Source: Paramecium sonneborni
Lineage: Eukaryota; Ciliophora; Oligohymenophorea; Peniculida; Parameciidae
Direction: 5' to 3'
Assembly: GCA_905182985.1 (NCBI GenBank)
Contig: CAJJDN010000167.1
Coordinates: forward strand, 172,561 to 236,560
Length of the DNA: 64,000 nucleotides
Shown: piece after piece, positions 54,799 to 64,000 of the stretch
Layout: the number at the start of each line of letters is the position of its first letter
How positions within the stretch are numbered: position 1 is the first letter of the stretch
The notes under the pieces: model-generated
The model's database searches: none
What the model saw: only the letters and a program-made list of their open reading frames with translations
Told to the model about the DNA's origin: nothing
Translations under genes and position numbers: made by a program

Positions 54799-55974
54799 TT
54801 ACTCTGTCTATTGTAACGTATAGTTTTCTTTTAAAATAATTATTGCTCATTAAATTTAAATAATAAGTTTAATTTAGAATTAAATTGAAGCAAAGTATCA
54901 AATTATGAAGAAGTTGTTTGAATATCAATTCGGCCATCATTTTTCTTATATTTTTTAGAGTTAAGTAATAAATTATAATGTAATTATAAATATATATAAA
55001 TATCATCAAAAATGTAGTATCCTAGTTACTTGATTATTTTTATTGATTTCGGGTTTTTTACACTTTTTTCTTAAATCATTTATTGAATTTTTAGTGAGTC
55101 TTAAAAATTGAAAAATTATGACAAATGTTAGAATAGCCACTTAAATAAATGCTAACAAAACTTTACTCTACATTGAAAAAATATAGGCAAAATCTTTTGT
55201 ATAAATTATGGAACTCAAAATAAAAAGTAATATTGCTGCATCTTGTAAAATCAATTAAATAAAATCTGATTTTTCCCTTATGTTTTTTAAACTTGATATT
55301 AAAACTAATGATATTAACACGTTGGCAACTAACAATAGGATTTAAATAATTTCACTTTGATATAGAAAGATTAATATAAATAAAAATATAATCTATCTAA
55401 ATAAATTCCATACTTCACATCTTTCTTCGATAATTTGATTCTTTTTTTTGATATTAGGAATTTTTTAAGGTTAAGTTTAATGAATTATTAAGAAGCCATA
55501 AGAAGCAATTATAAAACCAGATATTAAATATGAAATTAAACTTCTCATAGAAAATTCTTCAATAGATTTTAAATAGAGGAAACATTTATAAAATGTATCC
55601 CATCCATTAATAATCATTAATTTAATTAAATTTTATTTTGAAATAAAAATTGATAATCGTCTTAGTTTTTTTAATCCTCTATAAAATTTTTTAACAACAA
55701 AAAAATAAATTTATCATTGAATTTAGATGACAAATAAGCCAGGAAAAAAAAATACAGTTTTTAGAATTTAGATGAATAAACTATTTTTTAAACCAGCTTT
55801 TATGATTGAATAAACAGTACAAGAATTAAAAATTAAATAATCTATGGAGTTAAATTGGAGAGCAAATCTGAATTTTATTAATAGTATTAGAACTTTCCAA
55901 ATTAGGGATAAATTTAATTCGAAGGAATTAATATAAAAAGATTTTTTCTTTAATTTTATTTCTTAAAAACATTT
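54799..55974 (+). repeat. Direct duplication copy 1 (1,176 bp), probable contig-overlap artefact
   Basis: Appears identical to 55976-57151 (constant offset 1,177), with a single N between. The block is non-coding. The layout matches the 5282-7584 duplication. Confidence 0.9.
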
Positions 55975-55975
55975 N
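55975..55975. other. Single-base assembly gap (N)
   Basis: One ambiguous base lies exactly between two identical blocks. Confidence 0.99.
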
Positions 55976-57151
55976 TTACTCTGTCTATTGTAACGTATAG
56001 TTTTCTTTTAAAATAATTATTGCTCATTAAATTTAAATAATAAGTTTAATTTAGAATTAAATTGAAGCAAAGTATCAAATTATGAAGAAGTTGTTTGAAT
56101 ATCAATTCGGCCATCATTTTTCTTATATTTTTTAGAGTTAAGTAATAAATTATAATGTAATTATAAATATATATAAATATCATCAAAAATGTAGTATCCT
56201 AGTTACTTGATTATTTTTATTGATTTCGGGTTTTTTACACTTTTTTCTTAAATCATTTATTGAATTTTTAGTGAGTCTTAAAAATTGAAAAATTATGACA
56301 AATGTTAGAATAGCCACTTAAATAAATGCTAACAAAACTTTACTCTACATTGAAAAAATATAGGCAAAATCTTTTGTATAAATTATGGAACTCAAAATAA
56401 AAAGTAATATTGCTGCATCTTGTAAAATCAATTAAATAAAATCTGATTTTTCCCTTATGTTTTTTAAACTTGATATTAAAACTAATGATATTAACACGTT
56501 GGCAACTAACAATAGGATTTAAATAATTTCACTTTGATATAGAAAGATTAATATAAATAAAAATATAATCTATCTAAATAAATTCCATACTTCACATCTT
56601 TCTTCGATAATTTGATTCTTTTTTTTGATATTAGGAATTTTTTAAGGTTAAGTTTAATGAATTATTAAGAAGCCATAAGAAGCAATTATAAAACCAGATA
56701 TTAAATATGAAATTAAACTTCTCATAGAAAATTCTTCAATAGATTTTAAATAGAGGAAACATTTATAAAATGTATCCCATCCATTAATAATCATTAATTT
56801 AATTAAATTTTATTTTGAAATAAAAATTGATAATCGTCTTAGTTTTTTTAATCCTCTATAAAATTTTTTAACAACAAAAAAATAAATTTATCATTGAATT
56901 TAGATGACAAATAAGCCAGGAAAAAAAAATACAGTTTTTAGAATTTAGATGAATAAACTATTTTTTAAACCAGCTTTTATGATTGAATAAACAGTACAAG
57001 AATTAAAAATTAAATAATCTATGGAGTTAAATTGGAGAGCAAATCTGAATTTTATTAATAGTATTAGAACTTTCCAAATTAGGGATAAATTTAATTCGAA
57101 GGAATTAATATAAAAAGATTTTTTCTTTAATTTTATTTCTTAAAAACATTT
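55976..57151 (+). repeat. Direct duplication copy 2 (1,176 bp)
   Basis: Matches 54799-55974. Unique sequence resumes at 57152, about 100 bp before the 3' end of the next gene. Confidence 0.9.
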
Positions 57152-57251
57152 AATATTCCATATTGTAAAATGATAATATTTATCAATTTTTCTTTTAAAT
57201 TGATATTTTTTTTAAATGAGTATGACATTTAAATATATTATAATAGTAAGA

Positions 57252-59724
57252 TCAATATTTTAAGTGATATATCTTAAAATAGAAATGAAAATATAAGCAA
57301 TAATTATTAAAAATAATAAATTTAATAAATTAATAATCTTTAATGATGATAGAAAGCTTATCTGATTAGGTGTAACTCATGTTTGTTATATTTTAGCTTG
57401 TTTATAAATCTTTTTGATTAAGATATTAGGGAATTTATAATATTAATTTATATTCTTATAATGCTTAGGGTTAATCATCATCACTAAGAACAACAATGTT
57501 ATTAGTAAAGTTGATAATTAAGGTGGGTTAAAAATTAATTTTTTATTAAATTTCTATTTGTATCAAATAGTATACATTTGTTAATTAATTTTCAATTGGT
57601 TCTATTTTTTCAAGTATTTCATATTTATATTAAATTTAGTTATCCATAATTGATAAATTCATAGATTAGGTTAAATTTTATCCATTTTAAATTTTAATTT
57701 CACGAGAAAATTAAAATAGAACAAACTATTTATTATTTGTAATGTTTAAGAAACTAGGAATAAATTGATGAGGATTATAATTTTAACAATAGCTTTTTTT
57801 TTATTTATCTTCTTGACATATCCAATTAGGTTCAATATCACAAAAGAAGCAACCATCAAATTAATCTGTATTTCCATCATCACATTTTCCATCTTCTTTT
57901 TCTAATAGAGCATTGCCACATACAGATTTATATTTTTGACATTAACCTTTAATACAGGTCAAACAATTTTATTCACAAGCATATTGACATTTAAAGCATC
58001 CATCATAATCAATGTCATTTCCGTCATCACAATCCTCTTCAGCTGTAACTATAGAATCTCCACATTTAGATTTACATATTCCATCAATATTATAAAATCC
58101 TAATCCTAATTTCTCTTTGCAATTAACTTAACATATACCCTTTTCACATACATCACAATCATTAGCACAAACTTTTTTACATTCATGACATTCATCATTA
58201 CTTATATTATTACCATCATCACACTCTTCTAAATCTTTCAATACTATTTTATCTCCACATATTGGATTGCAAATACCATTTAATAGATTAAAGCCTTCCA
58301 AACATTTAACACAATCAAAATAAATACATTTCTCACAAAATTATTCACATTCAAATATACAATTATAACAACCATCTCCTTTTTCTTTATTTCCATCATC
58401 ACAAATCTCTTAACTAAATGGAATTAATAATCCATCTCCACAAACTGTTACACATTTTTCATTCTATTTATCATATTCAAATCCTACATTACATTCCTTA
58501 CAAATTCCGTTTTCACATATTTAACAATCTTAAACACATTCAAATTTGCATTAAAGACATCCATCATAATTATTCAAATTACCGTCATCGCATTCTTCAT
58601 TTCTTTCAATTACTCCATTACCACAAATAGGAAAACACACATTTTCTATTGTATTAAGATCCCATCCTTCCAAACCATCTAAACAATAATTATTAAATTA
58701 ATCTAAACAACCAGGTAAAATTGGAAAAAGAATCTCATTACCTTAATATTTTAATAAATATTATATCTAAACTTATTATTCCATTTTTCTATCACTAGAA
58801 TAAATTTTGAAATTAAATTCAACTATACCATATATCTATATTAGATCAATTTACATAGTTCCATTACTGTACACTTCTAAAATAAGTTCTTAATTGATAT
58901 AGAATTTATCTCTAATAGATACTTAATTTTAATTACAGTAATTTAATAATATTATTTTCATTTGTTTAAACAAAATCTATCATAAAGGTTTATTCACAAT
59001 TATAGCATTCAAAATATTAGGTGAATTCATCTATATTATCAGTCATTTCAATAAGATTTGTGAAAATACTATTAGGAAACAAATAGATTAAATTATGCCA
59101 ATTTAAACAATCAAATTTCATAGGGCCAGAACAAAAAGAACATTCTAAATAACATTGTAAAAAATTTAAATCCATTTTTTAAATTCCCCAAGAAAACTAA
59201 CTTAATTTCAAATATTTACTTTCTATTCTTTATTATACTTGAACTTGGCTGATAAATTTAATATATTTTTATTGTGTTCTATGACAAATTATATTTATTT
59301 GATTTATTCATTATTATTTAAGACTCCACAATGATTTACTTATTCAATTATTTATGATGATATTGCCTTAGTATAATCATCTAAATCTAATTAAACTTCT
59401 AAATCTGTGATTGATGGTGAATCAATTCTATTGATAATAATAATTTAATTACATCCATATCCAGAAATCTATTCTTATTTAATAATGTGGATCCAAATTA
59501 TCAAATCTTCTATTAATTATGGTATGCTCATTGAATGAATTGATTCCTCCTACAATAGCTTAACTACCACAATTATTTATGTAAGGACATTATGCATTAT
59601 AAATTCGCCAGCCTTATATTATATCTAGATAAATACCAGCTAGAGAATCTTCAATGTTTGCAGTATAGCTATAGTTTGCTGCTCTAAAAACATGAATATA
59701 AATTATTATTATTGACATCATCAT
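57252..59724 (-). CDS. Myxococcus-type cysteine-rich repeat (DUF4215) protein, 800 aa
   Basis: ATG 59724 (three consecutive ATGs; then hydrophobic SIIIIYIHVF, a signal peptide) to TGA 57254-57252. Introns of 25, 20 and 25 nt give 801 codons. Residues 20-250 match the ciliate N-terminal module: CPYINNCGSQAIVGGINSFN, NLDPHYQIRIDFWIW, FSWGIQKMDLNFLQCYLECS. Residues about 350-620 carry four to five repeats of the type CGNGVIERNEECDDGNLNNY-DGC with CxxC partners. The last about 170 residues are Asn/Gln/Ile-rich with no transmembrane helix. Relatives usually continue into a multi-pass membrane region, so this one looks short. Probably secreted or surface associated. Confidence 0.85.
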
Positions 59725-61796
59725 ATGATAAATTAATCTTAAAGAAAATTTTTACAAAAGTTCATCAAATATTTATTTTTTAAAACTAATAGAAATACTT
59801 ATCTCGTCATTTATTTTATAAACTTTAGAATTTATAAATTCAAATTTAGATTCTTTAAAGATAAAAAATAATAATAAGCAATATCATTTATTTCACACTT
59901 TATCTAGAAAGTATTAAGTACTAAAGGATTGAATAAAATAATAATTTTTATGAACAGGTATTAAAAGTAAATCCCAAAAAAAATTACAAGAATTATAATT
60001 TTCTTTCAAGTAAACTTAGCAATTAAAATTTTGATGAAATACATTATTTTTGGTTCATTAATCAAATCTAGGGAATACTTTTTTTTATGTAAATACATAT
60101 TATTATATTCTTTAATATTAATAATTTAAGATTAGTTATCGAACCGATAATTATGATCAGATTATAAAAGGCTTAATTGATGAATAGATGATTGATGAAA
60201 ATCATTTTTATAATTTTCTTGATTTTTCGAATAAAGAGACTAATTATAATAAAATTTATATTGAATAAAATCAATTCAATTTTAAAAATTTTATTCAAGC
60301 AAGACTTTCATGAGATAGAAAGAAAAATAGATATTTTTATATTTTTTTTCATCTTTAAGGATTCATTCTTAATAAAAACGATAGAACGGTAAAATTAAAA
60401 CGAATTAAGTTGTTTTAATATATTGGGTAGCTAAGCGTGAATAATTAGGATTTTAGGCTCAAAATATTTTTTAAGATGTTTGCAGAAAAATAATGAATTC
60501 AGATTTATGTTCTAAAGAAACTATAGTTTTAAATGCGATCGAAGGATACATTTGTTGCTGTTTGAAGATATATGAATATTTATTTATATATAAATCAAGA
60601 TCAAGTCTACATGATTAATATGCTGAAAATTTATAAACTAAAATTTAGTTTAAATTATAAATCCATTCGGTTTTCATATTTTTAATTTTAAAAATAAATT
60701 GTAATAAATCACTGTGGCTATTAATTGCTAATATTATTTTTGGTTCAGATGTCCTTGTGTTTGTAGTGATTTATGTGATCATGCAAATTTTAAAATTTTA
60801 TTCCCTAAATACTTCAGCATTAACTTTAACAGGTTTATATTTGAATATATTTAAATGGATTTTTTGGAAGAATATGATAATTAAAATTTATTTTAGTTTA
60901 AAATAATTACCTTTAGGAATAAAATTTAAGATGGTTAGGAAAAATAGAATCATATATCGAATATTTTGATCATAAAATATTTTAAAAAATCATCCTTATT
61001 CTATTCTTAATTTACCTTGGGATTCAATTTTACTATTTATTGTCTAATATTCAGCATTGTTATTATTTTGACTAAATTAATAAAATCTATTACTTCTATT
61101 AACTGCAATTATTAATGATTTTCTTTACATCTTCATCATTAAAGATATTGTATTAAGATTTAATTTATACAATTTGTTTGGCTTTTAACAATAAATGTTT
61201 TTTTAATATTTAAAATTTTTTAATTACTCTCGCTCTTTACTATTATCTATTTAAAAGCTATAAATGTAGGAATCTATATTTTAATGTCCATGGAGCTTTA
61301 GTTCTTATAAAGTCTCTTATAGAATCAAGTTGTACTTCAAGGTTTTTTACATATTAACTTATAATTTCTAATAATAGTTTCAATAAAAAATGAATATTAA
61401 GATAAGCAAGAATAATTAAAAAAGGTATTTGAATTTCGATTACATCACTTATTTATTCTATATATATTCCAAGTCCAAAAATTATAGATAATTAACAAAT
61501 TTATGCAGAATAGGNTATAATAATGATATTTAGAGATTATAACACAAGAGATATCTTGCTTATTATTTTCTTCATTTTTTTCCTACAGAATCAAATTAAT
61601 CAAAATTCAACCCAACTTCTGATTATATAAATAATAAAATAATATACTAAAAATAGTTTGGAATCAAACCTAAGTTTGATTGAAAGCCTAAATAGACTTT
61701 CTAAATTATTATTGAAAATTTCTTTTATAATAACATTTAATTTAATAAATATAGTGTAAGTAAATATACATATTCAATATTTTCATTAACACTAAA
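59725..61796. other. Gene-poor A+T-rich DNA with one assembly N
   Basis: About 2 kb; frames are broken by TGA and show no family similarity. A single N lies at 61515, without a flanking duplication that I can see. A palindromic CAAACCTAAGTTTG occurs near 61665, resembling the one near 43547. Confidence 0.55.
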
Positions 61797-63515
61797 TAAC
61801 TAAATATGATTGTAGTAAACTTTTTGGAACACAATCAAGTCATCCAGCTTATTGTACTAATGCTGCTTCAGGTACATCTGCTTGTGTTAGCAGAAAGTGC
61901 TCAGATAATACAGATGCAACTGATAACACAACCTGCAATGGATTCTTACCTGGATGTATAACAAATGGATAAGGTTGTGTTGTTTACAATACACCATCTA
62001 TATCTATGAAAGGAACTTAAGCAATATGTGATAAATTATAGGCTGAACAGTTTCAAGCTTTTGAAAAAATTAATGTTATAACTCATCAAGTGATACTGCA
62101 ACAGATTATTTCAAAGTTAAAACTTGTGCTCTTGCTGAAAACTAGACTGATAGCACATGTGGATCATTTTTAGAAGGTTGTGTTTAAAATGGTAATGGAG
62201 GGTGTTCTGATCCAAAAACAGCAACTTGTTCTAGTTATACTGGAGTTGTAGCATTTTGCGAAAATGCAGTTGTTGGAAGTAATGGTGCAAAATATTATTT
62301 TAGAGCATCATCATCAGAATTATGCAAGACAAGAACTTGCACAGATAATACAACGGCAACAAAAGATGATGAATGTGAACATTTATAAGTGTCTGTATTG
62401 CAAAATCAGAAGGAGGTTGTATGGATAAATCAAGAACTACTCTAACAACTTGCCCACACATTTTCAGGTGGATTAGTTGGTGTGAAAGTACCATAAACAA
62501 AATATGATGCATGCTAAGATACATTAATAATACACCAGATACTGCTACAACTATTGTACAAGTACAAACAATAGCAATGGATTATTATGTGGATGGAATT
62601 TTGGAACAAAATGTGTAGATAGAACATGCGATAAACTATTGAGCACAAATACGAACACAGATATAACTTGTGCTAATTATTTATAAAAAAATATTTTAAC
62701 ATTATCAAATGATATTTATAAATTAGCTGGAAACTTTTGCTGTTTACCAAATAAACCTAGCTGTGATTATGCTTTCCTACAGGAGTCAACACTGATACAC
62801 TCAAATTAGCTTAATGTTAGAAATACGTTAATGGTAAAGGAGAATTTTGTTCATTTAAAGTTGTTGATGGTACTTGCACTCTCTAAAGCACTTTTGAAAA
62901 GATAGTTGTCTAAATAAAAGCATGTTCAAATTATTCCACACTATCTGATGCCAATAAAAAACCGCTTGTGAAGCTCTAAAAATTGTTGATGAAGATACTA
63001 AATTTGGTGATGGTGCCAGAGTATCTAAGGTCTGTACATAGACTTCATGTAATGTATGTGCAGCAATGACTTGTGCTAGTGTTGCATCAGCTGTTAGCTA
63101 AAAAGATTGCGATTAAGGTTGCTGGATGTTATTATTATGCAGAAATGTAATAAATCTTTTTTTACATGTCCAGCATCTTTCTCAGCAAATTTAGATTTGA
63201 ACGCTGATACAAAGAATGCAAAGTATTGTAAATCTGTTAATGAAACAAGCAAAGGTTATAGTGAAATAAATCCAGTTGGTACAGCTTGTCAAACCATAGC
63301 TAGCTAATGCTGGTTGTGCATTAGAAATAGGTTTTGGAAAATAATGGACAGCTGCAAACTTTGATGGAGTTGGTTTGACCACTGATACATTTTGCGTAAC
63401 TTAATCAACTCTTGATAAGTTGAAGTTTTGTATTAAAAAGGATGCAACTGCCTGTTAACCAGGAACATGTGAAGATATCCCATCACCAGCAAATAAATAG
63501 ATTATGATTTGCATT
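61797..63515 (+). pseudogene. Decayed partial copy of a surface antigen gene
   Basis: Clearly homologous to 48069-50045 of the intact antigen gene. It begins at the same words (ACTAAATATGATTGTAGTAA) and ends near the same GAAGATATCCCATCACC. Small in-frame losses occur at the start; then there are frameshifts (near 62380, 62770, 62960), deletions of over 100 bp (near 62520 relative to 48850-49000) and loss of cysteine codons. There is no signal peptide or GPI tail. It therefore cannot code for a surface antigen, but could serve as a sequence donor or be a remnant of an array. Confidence 0.92.
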
Positions 63516-63775
63516 TAAAGTAATTTTATTTTATAAATTAAAATATTAAGATAATAATGAATTATAATATAGCGCTACAGATATATATACGAATTTGAAA
63601 TACACTTTTAGATTAAAATTTCAATTTTAAAATGCGATGAAAAATTGGAATTTCAATTCTATTAAATTTATAATTCTATTAAGTAAGTTCTTTGTTCAAC
63701 CACATTAATGGAAAAAATTAAAATAAAATTATTGTACAAATTTAAATGTCTGCTCATATCTTGCTATAATAAAAA

Positions 63776-64000
63776 ATGGATCACGATAAATACTTTTTTG
63801 CAACTTTACTACATTCTAGTATCATAAAAACTCAGTTTGGCTATTTGGGCTTCATGATTACTGAAGGTTTATGGATTAAACTAAGTGTGTATTATTGTTT
63901 TGAAATTCCGAAAAAAATTACTATTACAGAAGCAGAAACATTTTATTTTCTGGATTTAGAGAAATGTTAAGCTAAAAAAGAGGAAATTATAGAGTCTGTA
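63776..64000 (+). CDS. Unrecognised protein, 5' end only (75 aa visible)
   Basis: ATG 63776 opens a frame that is still open at the window edge (MDHDKYFFATLLHSSIIKTQ ... KKITITEAETFYFLDLEKC-QAKKEEII). It contains mixed polar and aromatic residues, no signal peptide and no known motif in the visible part. The chosen ATG is the first in frame. It follows the antigen pseudogene by about 260 bp of A+T-rich DNA. Confidence 0.6.

Noticed and set aside
61515..61515. Third N as another overlap artefact
   Set aside because: I looked for identical sequence on both sides and found none; treated as a simple ambiguous base.

Overview
Organism. The window reads as ciliate macronuclear DNA, most likely Paramecium. 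Long proteins appear only when TAA and TAG are read as glutamine and TGA is the only stop. Exons are broken by very small GT...AG introns: those placed here are almost all 19-33 nt, most starting GTA and ending TAG. Intergenic gaps are short, and the DNA is very A+T rich. Family content fits: a GPI-anchored surface (immobilization) antigen, a trichocyst matrix protein, axonemal dynein p28, and GFR/Myxococcus-type cysteine-rich membrane proteins. All gene models below use this code and were spliced by eye. Except where noted, spliced lengths are multiples of three.

Layout. 1-3669 (-) is the partial gene of a cysteine-rich membrane protein. 3924-10268 (+) holds four coiled-coil or unrecognised genes and one exact 1.15-kb direct duplication around a single N. 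10401-10916 is a GyrI-like (AraC effector-binding) protein. 10949-18000 is a 2,241-residue BEACH/WD40 protein with 42 consecutive TAA (Gln) codons. 18036-25289 holds a trichocyst matrix protein, a laforin-like CBM20 dual-specificity phosphatase, a small single-pass protein, an FHA + RING-variant protein, a polytopic membrane protein and DNALI1/p28. 25333-30642 is a 1,737-residue type I membrane protein; 30895-33000 is a 701-residue helical protein. 33049-41472 is mostly minus strand: a UBC9-like E2, a broken gene, an acyl carrier protein without its serine, a SelenoK/S-like selenoprotein with a convincing SECIS element, a cyclin, a two-finger RanBP2 zinc protein and a PAP2-like membrane protein. 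A divergent coiled-coil gene and an HTH gene lie between.

41473-46317 is gene-poor. It carries decayed pieces of the zinc-finger/PAP2 gene pair, a GC-rich hairpin island and a reading frame broken by two TGAs. 46318-53943 is one uninterrupted surface antigen gene. 53944-57251 is non-coding and contains a second exact 1.18-kb duplication around an N. 57252-59724 (-) is a Myxococcus-repeat cysteine-rich protein. 61797-63515 is a decayed partial copy of the surface antigen gene. A new gene starts at 63776 and leaves the window.

How it fits together. This is a housekeeping segment (1-41 kb: cytoskeleton, membrane traffic, cell cycle, SUMO, secretion granules) joined to an accessory segment (41-64 kb) of surface-protein genes, their relics and long non-coding stretches. 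The clearest unexpected system is the minus-strand selenoprotein, where the organism's only stop codon, TGA, is apparently reused as selenocysteine two codons before the true TGA stop. Several apparent frameshifts and both exact duplications around single Ns look like assembly problems and should be resolved before those genes are interpreted.
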